64,000 bases of DNA from an uncultured Oceanisphaera sp. (lineage in GTDB: Bacteria > Pseudomonadota > Gammaproteobacteria > Enterobacterales > Aeromonadaceae). Location: contig NZ_CANLZU010000001.1 of assembly GCF_947495715.1 (NCBI RefSeq), positions 124,001 through 188,000 of the forward strand, given 5' to 3'. The notes below the pieces were generated by a model, which saw nothing but the letters and a program-made list of their open reading frames with translations, was not told where the DNA came from and did no database searches. Shown one piece after another: positions 1 through 8,302 of this stretch (its first letter is position 1; each line of letters begins with the position of its first letter). A program made the position numbers and the translations under genes.

Positions 1-106
1 ACTCCTTCGGCCAATGCTGACCGTCGGCCAGCTCCTGATTGGGATCTTCGCGATTTTCGGCGTCAATCAGCGCCAATACCTGCTGTAAACGGGAATCCTG
101 GGTCAT
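1..106 (-). CDS. DUF4202 family protein, N-terminal fragment
   Basis: Only the first 35 codons are inside the window; the gene runs off the left edge. The translation begins MTQDSRLQQVLALIDAENRE and continues with a DPNQEL / GQHWPKE stretch, which I recognise as the usual opening of DUF4202 proteins, whose function is unknown. The ATG lies at 104-106, with AGGA about nine bases upstream on the minus strand. An in-frame GTG sits directly before the ATG and could serve as an alternative start. The gene is divergent from hmp, so the roughly 200 bp between them carries promoters for both. The family call rests on a short piece. Confidence 0.55.
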   Translation of the reverse strand, partial: MTQDSRLQQVLALIDAENREDPNQELADGQHWPKE

Positions 107-241
107 CACCTGACATCCTGTGGAGGTAACAAAAAAAGCATTGTTACCTCTGGGTCTGTAAATGCAAGCAGCAATCAAGGAGTTACTCCATTTAACCCGA
201 TAAAAAGTGGCCGACGCCCTCGAATAAATTTCGACTCCGTA

Positions 242-300
242 TTGATGCATATCAAATATAGCTATAATATGCCGCTTAAGTTGCATCCTGAATATCACTT
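242..300 (+). promoter_or_regulatory. hmp promoter: FNR box, -10 hexamer and NsrR-like operator
   Basis: TTGATGCATATCAA at 242-255 is a perfect TTGAT-N4-ATCAA FNR/Anr box. TATAAT at 263-268 is a perfect -10, placing the start site near 275 and the FNR box over the -35 region, a repressing position. Downstream, 278-300 forms an imperfect inverted repeat whose half-sites, AAGTTGCAT and (on the other strand) AAGTGATAT, resemble the NsrR operator. Known biology: in enterobacteria hmp is repressed by NsrR and by FNR. The box positions are seen; the regulator assignments are inferred. Confidence 0.7.
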
Positions 301-315
301 AAAGAGAGCCATATC

Positions 316-1512
316 ATGCTGGATAGCCGCACCATCGACATCGTCAAAAGCACAGTCCCTTTGCTGGAGTCTGCCAACACCGCCCTGACCGAGCACTTCT
401 ACCAGCGCATGTTCCGTGACAACCCGGAGCTGAAAGACGTATTCAACCTCAGTCACCAGAAAACAGGCCGCCAGCCCGCCGCCCTGTTTACCGCCGTGCT
501 GGCCTATGCCAAAAACATCGATAACCCGGCGGTGCTGAGTGCGGCGGTAGAGCGCATTGCCCAAAAGCATACCGGCTTTGCCATCAAGCCCGAGCAGTAC
601 GCCATCGTCGGCCATCACCTGCTGGAAACCATCAAGGAACTGGCTCCCGATGCGGCTACGCCCGAAGTCATCGACGCCTGGGCTCAGGCCTACGGTGCCC
701 TGGCCGAAATTTTTATCGGTCGTGAAGAGCAGATCTATCAGGGCAACGAAAGCAAGGCCGGCGGCTGGCGTGGCACCCGGGCCTTTGTGGTAAAGGAAAA
801 GCAAGCGGAGAGCGAGCAAATCGTAAGCTTCCTGCTGACTCCGGCCGACGGCGGCGCCGTGGCCGATTACCTGCCGGGCCAGTACCTGAACCTGCACCTG
901 GACAGCCCCGTCCTCGAACACAAGGAATATCGTCAATATTCCCTGTGTCAGGCCGCCAACGGCCGGGAGTATCGCATTGCCGTCAAGCGCGAACCGGGTG
1001 GCGTGGCTTCCAACTTCATGCACGATCAGGTACGGGTTGGCGACACCCTGCAGGTGCTGCCACCGGCCGGTGACTTCTTCATGGAAGTCAGTGCCGACAC
1101 GCCGGTCGTGCTGCTCTCCGGCGGCGTGGGTCTGACGCCGATGCGCGCCATGCTCGACCAGCTGCTCAGCCAGGGCCATCAGGCCGACGTTCACTGGCTG
1201 CACGCCTGCGAAAACGGCGCCCAGCATGCCTTCAAGGACGATATTCAACGGCGTCGCCAGGCCCACGCCAACCTGAATACCCATGTCTGGTATCGTACCC
1301 CGGCCGAAAACGATCAGCCGGCCGAAGACTATCACGCCGAAGGGCTGATGGACTTGAGCCAGGTAAAAGACGCCATCATTCAGGACGGTGCCCATTATTA
1401 CTTCTGCGGCCCCCTGCCCTTCATGGCCATGGTCAAGGAACAGCTGTCGGCCTGGGGCATCGAAGACGCACGCCTGCATTACGAGGTATTCGGCCCGCAT
1501 CAGAGCCTCTAA
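316..1512 (+). CDS. hmp: flavohemoglobin, nitric oxide dioxygenase
   Basis: Flavohaemoglobin converting NO and O2 to nitrate with NAD(P)H, a cytosolic nitrosative-stress enzyme. At 398 residues it has the usual length. The N-terminal globin domain (about 1-140) has the B10 tyrosine Tyr29 and the proximal histidine His85 (QKHTGF). The FAD domain follows (about 150-260), with the R-x-Y-S motif in EYRQYSLCQ. The NAD domain (about 265-398) has GGVGLTPM and ends in the conserved FGP. The start is an ATG just after AAGAGAG. The gene stands alone behind a promoter with FNR-type and NsrR-like boxes, as expected for hmp. No anomaly seen. Confidence 0.97.
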   Translation: MLDSRTIDIVKSTVPLLESANTALTEHFYQRMFRDNPELKDVFNLSHQKTGRQPAALFTAVLAYAKNIDNPAVLSAAVERIAQKHTGFAIKPEQYAIVGHHLLETIKELAPDAATPEVIDAWAQAYGALAEIFIGREEQIYQGNESKAGGWRGTRAFVVKEKQAESEQIVSFLLTPADGGAVADYLPGQYLNLHLDSPVLEHKEYRQYSLCQAANGREYRIAVKREPGGVASNFMHDQVRVGDTLQVLPPAGDFFMEVSADTPVVLLSGGVGLTPMRAMLDQLLSQGHQADVHWLHACENGAQHAFKDDIQRRRQAHANLNTHVWYRTPAENDQPAEDYHAEGLMDLSQVKDAIIQDGAHYYFCGPLPFMAMVKEQLSAWGIEDARLHYEVFGPHQSL

Positions 1513-1603
1513 TGGCGACCGGATCCCACAATCCGACTCTCGCGGTTTACAGTCTTGACGAACTGCTCTAAACAGAAGACTCCGTTGCACATCTTCAGGG
1601 CAA

Positions 1604-1630
1604 CCCTGCCCGGATTGACAGGGGGTTTTT
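1604..1630 (+). terminator. possible weak terminator between hmp and the lyase gene
   Basis: CCCTG at 1604-1608 can pair with CAGGG at 1619-1623, and TTTTT follows at 1626-1630. The G-run of the right arm also serves as ribosome-binding site of the gene starting at 1631, so termination and translation of the next gene may compete. The stem is only five pairs and the call is tentative. Confidence 0.3.
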
Positions 1631-2473
1631 ATGGATATCAATGCGCTGCAAACGCTGCTGTTTGTTCCGGCCAACCGGCCGGAACGTTTCGACAAGGCTC
1701 TGGCCAGCGGGGCCGACGCCATCATCATCGACTTGGAAGACGCGGTACCGGCGGCAGAAAAAGACGCCGCCAGCGCCACCCTGAGCGGCTGGCTGGACAA
1801 ACAGGCCGCCAACTCGGTGCTGGTGCGCATCAACGGCACCGGCAGCCCCTGGTTTAATCAGGACAGTGCCCTTTGCCGCTCCCCGGCGGTGGCCGCCATA
1901 GTAGTGCCCAAGGCCGAAGATCCCGAGGCGCTGCAAGAGCTGGCTCATATCACCGAAAAACCCCTGTTACCCTTTATTGAATCGGCGCTGGCCTTTACCC
2001 GACTGAACGACATTGCCGCCGCCCCCGGTGTGGCCCGGCTGCTGTTCGGCAAACTGGATTTGGCGCTGGATCTCGGTATGGACTATCCGCCACCGGCGGG
2101 AGAACCGCTCGACGAATCGGCCTTTCTGTTTGCCCGCAGTCAGCTGGTGATATGTTCACGCATTCATGGGCTGGCGGCACCTCTGGACGCCATTTATACC
2201 GCCATTCACGACCCCAAGGGACTGACCGCCTACATTCGTCAGGGCATGCGGCTGGGATGTGGCGGGCTTCTGCTGATTCATCCGGCCCAGGTGGCACCGG
2301 CCCGACAGGCGCTGACGCCCACCAGCGCCCAGATTTCCTGGGCCAAACATATTCTGGAGGCGGAACAAAGGGTCAAGGGCGCCGTGGTGGCGGTAAGCGG
2401 CAACATGGTGGATACCCCGGTCATGGCCCGGGCACGCCGCATCATGGCCTCGGTCGACGACCGGCTGAAATAG
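1631..2473 (+). CDS. HpcH/HpaI aldolase / CitE-like CoA-ester lyase
   Basis: A 280-residue TIM-barrel protein of the HpcH/HpaI/CitE family, which cleaves or forms C-C bonds in CoA thioesters such as citryl-CoA, malyl-CoA or methylmalyl-CoA with Mg2+. Visible family marks are the opening LLFVPANRPERFDKAL (binding the CoA/phosphate end), IIIDLEDAVPAAEKDAA (residues about 30-46, with acidic metal-site residues), VRINGTGSPWF and VVPKAED. The start ATG follows an AGGGGG ribosome site. CitD, CitF and CitC are absent, so this is not a citrate lyase operon; a stand-alone malyl-CoA-type lyase is more likely. The substrate cannot be read from the sequence. Confidence 0.85.
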   Translation: MDINALQTLLFVPANRPERFDKALASGADAIIIDLEDAVPAAEKDAASATLSGWLDKQAANSVLVRINGTGSPWFNQDSALCRSPAVAAIVVPKAEDPEALQELAHITEKPLLPFIESALAFTRLNDIAAAPGVARLLFGKLDLALDLGMDYPPPAGEPLDESAFLFARSQLVICSRIHGLAAPLDAIYTAIHDPKGLTAYIRQGMRLGCGGLLLIHPAQVAPARQALTPTSAQISWAKHILEAEQRVKGAVVAVSGNMVDTPVMARARRIMASVDDRLK

Positions 2474-2555
2474 CGAAAAAACGGCGCGTTTCAGATACAA
2501 TCCCTTTTTTGATCATCTGATGAGCGGTCGTGGCTGCTCATAAAAAGGAGCCGTC

Positions 2556-2921
2556 ATGCTGGTAAAAGTATTACGTAATGGGATTGGGAGGATTTGGCAG
2601 CTGGGTGATTTTATTACTCGTCCTACCAAAATGCGCCGAGCACCACAAGCACAGCAACAGGTGGATGAAGCCTGCGAGCAACTGGCACTGTATCAGCTGC
2701 CGCGCTGTCCCTTCTGTATCAAGGTTCGTCGCAACATGCACAAGCTGAACCTGCCCATAGCACTGCGTAATGTTCAGCCCGGCTCCCCGCATAGAGACGA
2801 GCTGCAGGCCGGCGGCGGGCGCATCAAGTCCCCCTGCCTGCGCATCGAGGAAAACGGCGAAAGCCGCTGGATGTATGAGTCGAACGACATCATCGCCTAC
2901 CTGCAGCAGCGCTTCGGCTAA
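2556..2921 (+). CDS. glutaredoxin-like protein with hydrophobic leader
   Basis: 121 residues. The C-terminal 75 form a glutaredoxin/GST-N fold with a CPFC redox motif (LPRCPFCIKVRRNM), a cis-Pro segment (IKSPCLRIEE) and the terminal YESNDIIAYLQQRFG helix. About 45 extra residues precede the fold and contain a basic stretch; they could be a membrane-proximal anchor, but no clear transmembrane helix is present. The likely role is glutathione-dependent disulfide exchange. The gene has its own ribosome site (AAGGAG) and a strong terminator behind it, so it is probably monocistronic. Confidence 0.85.
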   Translation: MLVKVLRNGIGRIWQLGDFITRPTKMRRAPQAQQQVDEACEQLALYQLPRCPFCIKVRRNMHKLNLPIALRNVQPGSPHRDELQAGGGRIKSPCLRIEENGESRWMYESNDIIAYLQQRFG

Positions 2922-2930
2922 GCAAATAAA

Positions 2931-2967
2931 ACAGCCCGCGGATCAATCGATCCGCGGGCTGTTTTCA
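2931..2967. terminator. strong bidirectional rho-independent terminator
   Basis: A 15-bp perfect stem (arms 2931-2945 and 2950-2964, loop AATC) is flanked by an A-rich side and a TTTT side. It serves the glutaredoxin gene on the plus strand and the small lipoprotein gene on the minus strand. Confidence 0.9.
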
Positions 2968-2992
2968 TTCGGATTAATCCGTCGTTATCAGT

Positions 2993-3142
2993 TCAGTAGT
3001 TGCTCTGCACATCACGCGCGGCTTCTTCCACCGCCTCGCCCCCCTGCTGGATATCCTTGCCGGCACCGGCAAAGGTGTTACAACCTGCCAGACCGACAGC
3101 CAAGCCTATCGAAATCAGGGTTGCCAGTAATATCTTCACCAT
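2993..3142 (-). CDS. entericidin-type small lipoprotein
   Basis: A 49-residue product beginning MVKILLATLISIGLAVGLAG followed by Cys21: a signal peptide with a lipobox (L-A-G-C) directing lipidation at the cysteine. The mature part, CNTFAGAGKDIQQGGEAVEE and a short tail, has the composition and GAGKDIQ-GG-AVE pattern of the entericidin A/B family (outer-membrane antidote/toxin lipoproteins in enterobacteria). Its role outside enterics is not established. The ATG is preceded by AGAGGAAA on the minus strand, and the gene shares the bidirectional terminator downstream. The left coordinate may be off by one base. Confidence 0.85.
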   Translation of the reverse strand: MVKILLATLISIGLAVGLAGCNTFAGAGKDIQQGGEAVEEAARDVQSNY

Positions 3143-3209
3143 CTTCGTTTTCCTCTTGCCGAGTTGATAACCATTCAGAGTATAGACTCAACGGGGCGAC
3201 AAAAATGTC

Positions 3210-5783
3210 TCATCCAAGTCTAATCATGGCCTCGGCCAAATCCGGAATGGGCCGGCCGATATGATAGCCCTGGGCATAATCGATACCGGTCGCCTGCACC
3301 AGAGCCAGCACCTCCTGCGTTTCCACGTATTCCGCCACCGTTTTCACACCCAACTGCTTTGCCAACTGCGTGATACTGCTGACAAACGCCATGTCCCGAC
3401 TGTCATTGGCCATGTTGGCGATAAACTCGCCTTCGATTTTTACAAAGTCGATCGGTAAATGCTTCAGGTAATGAAAAGACGAAAAACCCGAGCCAAAATC
3501 ATCGATTGCCAGTAAAAAACCGGCATCTTTCAGTGCCCGAATAAACTTCTCCAGCAACACCATACTCTTTATCGTATCTCTTTCGGTGATCTCGAACACG
3601 ATACGGCCCGGGCACATTGCATACTGCGCAACCAGCCTGTCTACCCGGCCCAGAAAATCACTGACCAGCACAGATCGTGGCGACAGGTTGATAAACAGCA
3701 ACCCTCGATAACCGGTCGCGCTTACCTGGGCAAAGGCCTTTTCCATCACGATATAATCGAGCAGATGTACCTTGCCCATGGACTCGGCAATTTCGATGAA
3801 CTCACCGGCATTCATCAGGCTGTCATCCGCCAGCCGAATGCGACTCAGCACTTCCACCGCCCCCGGCTCGCCATCACTCATCGGCAATATCGGCTGAAAC
3901 ACCGGCAGCAGGGTTCGCTGTTCGATAGCCTGGTTCACCAGCTGGGTCTTTTCGCTCATATCGCGGAAAACGTCTGCCACATCCTGCTCTTTCGGCAAGC
4001 TGACCCGGTTTTTTCCCTGCGCCTTGGCGCGGTACATCAGGTTATCCACGAACATGAACAGTTCTTTGGCATTGTCTGCATGGTCGGGATACAGGCCCAC
4101 ACCAATGGAACAGCTCGTTTTCAGCATGCTGCCGTCGTATTCCATCACAAAGCTGTCCAGCGCCTGCAGGATCTGCTCGCTCACCTGCCCGGCCCGCTCC
4201 ATATCGGCCTCGGGCAGCACCACCACAAACTCGTCACCACCATAACGGGCCAGCACATCGCCATTGCCCAGTTGCTGCTTGAGCAAGACCGACAGCTCGG
4301 TCAGCAACCGATCACCACTGGCATGGCCGTAACCATCGTTAATCGATTTGAAGTTGTCCAGATCCAGCAGCAGCATGGCCACCGGATACTCGTGTCGGCG
4401 GCTGCGATCCAGCTCATATTCAAGCAGTTCCCAGAACATACGCTGGTTATAGAGATTGGTGAGCGGATCCCGGGTCGCGTAATATTCCAGATCCCGGGTG
4501 TATTTGTAGATGGCCTTGACCGACCCCACCACGTTGAGCAGGGTAGACAGGATACTCTCCAGCACCAGCACCTTGGTTCTGTCCTTGACGATATCCGCCT
4601 GCACCCCGATGCCGACAATACCGCCGATTTTCGGGGTTTCCACCAGCAGGGATTTGGTCTGCAGTTCAATATCATGAGTATCCAGCTCGATAACCACTTC
4701 ACTGCCCCCCTGCACCATGTTGTGATGCAGCTTGAATTCGCTGTGGCGGAACAGGGAGTCCTGGGCTCTGAGCCGGTGCAGCACCGCCTGTTCCATCATG
4801 TTCAGGGTTTGCGGGCTGGGTGGATGCAGCCAGAAAATCTCCAGGTCAAACAACTCATCATCCACCTTGAAGATGGAGAACATGGTGTAAATATCCAGCA
4901 CCTTGTTGATGTCAATCATCAGCACGTTGACATACTCGCGCCAGTCACGCACCACTTCCGAGGTAATGACGAACTTTTCCAGCAGGCGGATCTCGAATTC
5001 CAGCAGATCCTTGTCTACCGCAATATTGCGCAGCTTGTCGGCCAGTTGCTCGACCTGACCGAAAATACTGTTCATCTCTTTAAAACGAAAATCGCTGCGC
5101 CCTTCACCCATACGAGACAGGTCGGACAGGGTTTCGACCTGTTCGATACTGCGAGAAAGCTGCTGAACCGAATCGTTGATATGCAGGCTGACCCGGCGCA
5201 CCGCCCAGAAGGCAAACAGTAACGGCAGCGGAGACAGCAGCAACAGGTAATAGAGCAAATTACGGTTGGCCATGCCGAGCTGGGCCGACAAATCCTGCTG
5301 TACCTCGATCACCCCCAGGGTATCGCCTACCTGGGCATTGGTATGACAGGCCAGACAGTTTTCACGGGCATTGAGCGGATAAAGGTAACGCAGGTGTTCG
5401 CCCTGATCGAAGGCGGCCACCTGCCCGGTCGACAGCACACTGTGCAACGAACTATCCAGCGCCGGCTGCGCTATCTCGCCGAAGCGGACATCGACCAGAC
5501 CGCCCCGGTACAGGTTGATACGAATGTTGCCCTCGAGGCTGCCGGACTCCAGCTCGCTCAGAAACGATTCCAGCTGTGATCGGGTCCAGCCCTGACTCAT
5601 GATGAGATACATGGAATTGAAGGTATTCTTTGCCACCGAGGAAGCTACCTGATGGGCATTTTCCCGAATACTGCTCTGATAGGCCTGATTTGCCACCAGC
5701 AGCAACAACAAGAAGCCGATAATGGAAAAAAACAGGGTACGATTCAGCAGATAGCGCTTGATTGTGGTTGGGCGTCCAGCCAT
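3210..5783 (-). CDS. membrane diguanylate cyclase/phosphodiesterase with haem-c sensor (Tll0287-like), GGDEF and EAL
   Basis: 857 residues. Transmembrane helix about 14-34; periplasmic region of about 140 residues ending in CLACH (Cys143, Cys146, His147), a c-type haem motif as found in Tll0287/DUF3365-like sensors; second helix about 176-195; linker with coiled-coil character. Then GGDEF (RYGGDEF, 513-519) and EAL (EVL at 644-646). The EAL domain keeps Asn699, Glu731, Asp761/Asp762, Lys782 and Gln838, so phosphodiesterase activity is plausible. The GGDEF motif is intact, but the inhibitory I-site arginine is Gly506, so product feedback is probably absent. The gene sits behind a long palindrome carrying an FNR-type box. 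Both activities could be switched by haem redox or ligand state (inference). Confidence 0.92.
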   Translation of the reverse strand: MAGRPTTIKRYLLNRTLFFSIIGFLLLLLVANQAYQSSIRENAHQVASSVAKNTFNSMYLIMSQGWTRSQLESFLSELESGSLEGNIRINLYRGGLVDVRFGEIAQPALDSSLHSVLSTGQVAAFDQGEHLRYLYPLNARENCLACHTNAQVGDTLGVIEVQQDLSAQLGMANRNLLYYLLLLSPLPLLFAFWAVRRVSLHINDSVQQLSRSIEQVETLSDLSRMGEGRSDFRFKEMNSIFGQVEQLADKLRNIAVDKDLLEFEIRLLEKFVITSEVVRDWREYVNVLMIDINKVLDIYTMFSIFKVDDELFDLEIFWLHPPSPQTLNMMEQAVLHRLRAQDSLFRHSEFKLHHNMVQGGSEVVIELDTHDIELQTKSLLVETPKIGGIVGIGVQADIVKDRTKVLVLESILSTLLNVVGSVKAIYKYTRDLEYYATRDPLTNLYNQRMFWELLEYELDRSRRHEYPVAMLLLDLDNFKSINDGYGHASGDRLLTELSVLLKQQLGNGDVLARYGGDEFVVVLPEADMERAGQVSEQILQALDSFVMEYDGSMLKTSCSIGVGLYPDHADNAKELFMFVDNLMYRAKAQGKNRVSLPKEQDVADVFRDMSEKTQLVNQAIEQRTLLPVFQPILPMSDGEPGAVEVLSRIRLADDSLMNAGEFIEIAESMGKVHLLDYIVMEKAFAQVSATGYRGLLFINLSPRSVLVSDFLGRVDRLVAQYAMCPGRIVFEITERDTIKSMVLLEKFIRALKDAGFLLAIDDFGSGFSSFHYLKHLPIDFVKIEGEFIANMANDSRDMAFVSSITQLAKQLGVKTVAEYVETQEVLALVQATGIDYAQGYHIGRPIPDLAEAMIRLG

Positions 5784-5847
5784 GGTGGCGAGCTCTCCTT
5801 GTCACCGAAGCGCCGACTATACCCAAGAGCAAGAATCGATGCATCGT

Positions 5848-5891
5848 GCGTCCTATGTTTTATTGATGTAAATCAATAAAACATAGGACGC
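5848..5891. promoter_or_regulatory. 44-nt perfect palindrome containing an FNR/Anr box, upstream of the haem-c GGDEF-EAL gene
   Basis: Two perfect 20-bp arms (5848-5867 and 5872-5891) flank GTAA. The centre, 5863-5876, reads TTGATGTAAATCAA, an exact TTGAT-N4-ATCAA box. On the minus strand a TATAGT -10-like hexamer lies at 5816-5821, putting the FNR centre about 60 bp upstream of a start site, a class I activator position. No T-run follows either arm, which argues against a simple terminator. Confidence 0.65.
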
Positions 5892-5903
5892 CTCCCGGCA
5901 TGC

Positions 5904-7052
5904 CTACTGATTGATATTCAATACTGCCGATACTTTTTTCATGATCGTTTGCCGGTTAAACGGCTTAAGTACAAAACTGCTGGCACCCAGATTAATGCAT
6001 TCCAGAATGACATCTCTCTCATTTTTACCGCTGATAATGATGATAGGAATGTTCTTGGTCCAGGAGTTTGCCTTGATGAAGCGGGTGGTTTCAATGCCGC
6101 TGATACCCGGCATCATGATATCCATCAGGATAAGATCCGGTGTGGATCGCTGCAGCAGGTTTATCGCTTCTTCTCCGCTGGCCGCAAAGTCAACATCATA
6201 ATCATCAGATCGCAACAGTGCGAGCAGCAGATTACGCTGAAAGGCATCGTCCTCAACTACCATGACACTGATTCTGGATTTGGGTGACGCTTGAGACAAC
6301 TGATAGGATGAACGAACATTGTCGGATGAAAAGGCATCAAGCTCGTTGGCAAAGCTTCTGATACTTTCAACCCCCTGTCTTATCCGGTCAAGACTGTAAA
6401 CAGGCGTATTTTCCCTATTATGATCTTCAGCTTCATCGTTAGACCAGAAGCCGGAGACAGCCTCTTTTGCATGCTCAACCTCACCGATGACCCGCCGAAT
6501 ATTTTTTTCTACCGTTTCAACCGCGTTATTCACCTTGACCGAAAAGGTATGACTGCCTTCCACCTGCCTGACAAAAAGCGCCTCCAGATCGGTCAGCGCC
6601 TTATCCTGTTCGGAAGAGAATGTTACTTTCTCTCTGAGCTGATAGGTTTCATTGATCTCCGTAATCGCCTGGTGAACAGACATCAACAAACGGAAAGGAT
6701 CATAAGACAACGGCCAGAATACGATATAGTTATCAAATTTTCGGGATCGACACAGTTCATAGGCCAGTTTCGCCTCCAACTTGTTGCATAAGAGCAGGCA
6801 CTTATAGGGCTTTGAATGTAAATGTCGACTTCGGAGACAAAGCTCTCCATAGACATTTTCCGATTGTTCAACATCCTTGTATGCCAGCAAGATAACATTT
6901 GCATCAGCCCTATCAAACTCGCCCACAACGTGGTCGATCGAGGTTGACACTACAATATGTTCAAACTCTACAGCCAGCATCTTGTTGACAACCTCTGCCG
7001 TGCTATGGCTGTTGGTCGCAATAAAAATAACATCTTTTTTATTGACTGGCAT
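5904..7052 (-). CDS. double-receiver response regulator, no output domain
   Basis: 382 residues. The C-terminal third (about 260-382) is a canonical receiver: acidic pair Asp268/Asp269, phospho-acceptor Asp311 in LILMDIMMPG, and Lys363 in VLKPF. The N-terminal 125 residues have receiver-like alternation (VIFIATNS, VILLAYKD, CLLLCNK) but lack the acceptor aspartate, so I read this half as a degenerate receiver. A helical linker (about 135-250) joins them. There is no DNA-binding or enzymatic output, so the protein probably acts by protein contact or as a phosphate sink within the cluster. It lies 28 bp downstream of the receiver-EAL gene, in the same operon as the hybrid kinase. Confidence 0.85.
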   Translation of the reverse strand: MPVNKKDVIFIATNSHSTAEVVNKMLAVEFEHIVVSTSIDHVVGEFDRADANVILLAYKDVEQSENVYGELCLRSRHLHSKPYKCLLLCNKLEAKLAYELCRSRKFDNYIVFWPLSYDPFRLLMSVHQAITEINETYQLREKVTFSSEQDKALTDLEALFVRQVEGSHTFSVKVNNAVETVEKNIRRVIGEVEHAKEAVSGFWSNDEAEDHNRENTPVYSLDRIRQGVESIRSFANELDAFSSDNVRSSYQLSQASPKSRISVMVVEDDAFQRNLLLALLRSDDYDVDFAASGEEAINLLQRSTPDLILMDIMMPGISGIETTRFIKANSWTKNIPIIIISGKNERDVILECINLGASSFVLKPFNRQTIMKKVSAVLNINQ

Positions 7053-7080
7053 GGCTATTACGGCTCCTTGAAATAAACCA

Positions 7081-8280
7081 TTACGCTAAAAATTCAATTT
7101 TCCATCCTGATAACCATACAGGCATGGCGTCGGCCGGCATGGGTCTGGAAATAAAATAACCTTGCGCCATGTCACAGCCGGTGCTCTTTAAAAACGCCCA
7201 GTCTTCATGGGTCTCCACCCCTTCAGCCACTACCGTCATGCCATATTCTCCGGCCAGGGCGAGGCAGGCATGGTAAAAGTTGGCCTTCGACGAACTATTG
7301 GCAATGCCGTTGATAAAGGATCTGTCTATCTTCAATTCGCCAAAGGGATAGTCGCTTAGCTTGCTCAGATTGGAATACGCCGTGCCGAAGTCATCTATGG
7401 CCAGCTCGAACCCCTTCAGTTTCAGCCTGGTCATGATTTCGAGCGGCTGACGCCTGTCATCCAGCGCCCTGCTTTCGGTGACTTCAAACAGAAAATCACC
7501 GGAAGACATGCCCTTGCCGTCGATCAACTGGCAGAGACTGTCCATGAAATCAAAGGATGAAAGACTCAGCATGGAGATATTGATGGCCACCGGAAAAGTG
7601 TCACCTCTGGTACGCCAGCGCTGCGCATCATCGATCGCGTTAGCCAGCACCAGCCGAGTTAACTCATTGATATAGCCATGGTGTTCAACCAGATGAATAA
7701 ACTGATCGGGAAAAATGATGCCATGCTCCGGGTGCCGCCAGCGAACCAGCGCCTCGACTCCCTTGACCTCGGCACCCGACAAAGACACCTTGGGCTGATA
7801 GTAATTAATAAACTCTCTGTTTTCGATGGCACATAGAATTTCTTCAATCGAAAACTGCTGCTCCTTTTTAAGCGGCGCTTGCTCGCATATTTCAAGTCTG
7901 CCCAGCATCAAGGACAGCTGTGTCGAGCACACCGGTTTTTCCAGGTGGCCGAGTACATTGATGCCATAGGAGCGGGAAAGCTCTTCCGATGCTTTAAGAA
8001 TACGTTTGCTCTGGCCGCTGACCAGAACGAGCGCGCCCGTATAGCCGCAGCCGGCCAACCGCCTTATCAGCTCGAGACCATCCATCTCCGGCATGTTCAG
8101 ATCCATGAAGATAAGATCGGGGCATTGCACACCGGAGCCAATCTTTTCAAGGACTCCTATGGCACTCTTGCAGATATCCACCCGGTAATCGCCATGTTGT
8201 CCGACCATGTGCGCCAGCAACTTCAACGAAAACAGATCGTCATCAACAATCAATACTTTCATGTCATCATTTTTATTCAT
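7081..8280 (-). CDS. receiver-EAL response regulator, c-di-GMP phosphodiesterase
   Basis: 399 residues. Receiver domain 7-128 with Asp13-Asp15, acceptor Asp60 (LIFMDLNMPEMDG) and Lys115. EAL domain about 145-390 with EAL at 176-178, NIS, EVTE, IDDFGTAYS, KID, AEGVE and AQGY motifs, all apparently intact, consistent with hydrolysis of c-di-GMP to pGpG. It has the RocR/PvrR-like layout. It starts 22 bp after the hybrid kinase gene, which has an HPt domain and is the obvious phosphodonor (inference from position). A second in-frame ATG at codon 7 could be the true start. Confidence 0.93.
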   Translation of the reverse strand: MNKNDDMKVLIVDDDLFSLKLLAHMVGQHGDYRVDICKSAIGVLEKIGSGVQCPDLIFMDLNMPEMDGLELIRRLAGCGYTGALVLVSGQSKRILKASEELSRSYGINVLGHLEKPVCSTQLSLMLGRLEICEQAPLKKEQQFSIEEILCAIENREFINYYQPKVSLSGAEVKGVEALVRWRHPEHGIIFPDQFIHLVEHHGYINELTRLVLANAIDDAQRWRTRGDTFPVAINISMLSLSSFDFMDSLCQLIDGKGMSSGDFLFEVTESRALDDRRQPLEIMTRLKLKGFELAIDDFGTAYSNLSKLSDYPFGELKIDRSFINGIANSSSKANFYHACLALAGEYGMTVVAEGVETHEDWAFLKSTGCDMAQGYFISRPMPADAMPVWLSGWKIEFLA

Positions 8281-8302
8281 AACATCCCGTGCAATTATTC
8301 TT

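Noticed and set aside
295..1839. Long minus-strand frame over hmp and the lyase start
   Set aside because: It spans two well-supported plus-strand genes and their promoter.
3765..5222. 485-codon open frame on the plus strand opposite the GGDEF-EAL gene
   Set aside because: Its translation is rich in His and Gln with no family features, while the minus strand encodes intact GGDEF and EAL motifs over the same bases.
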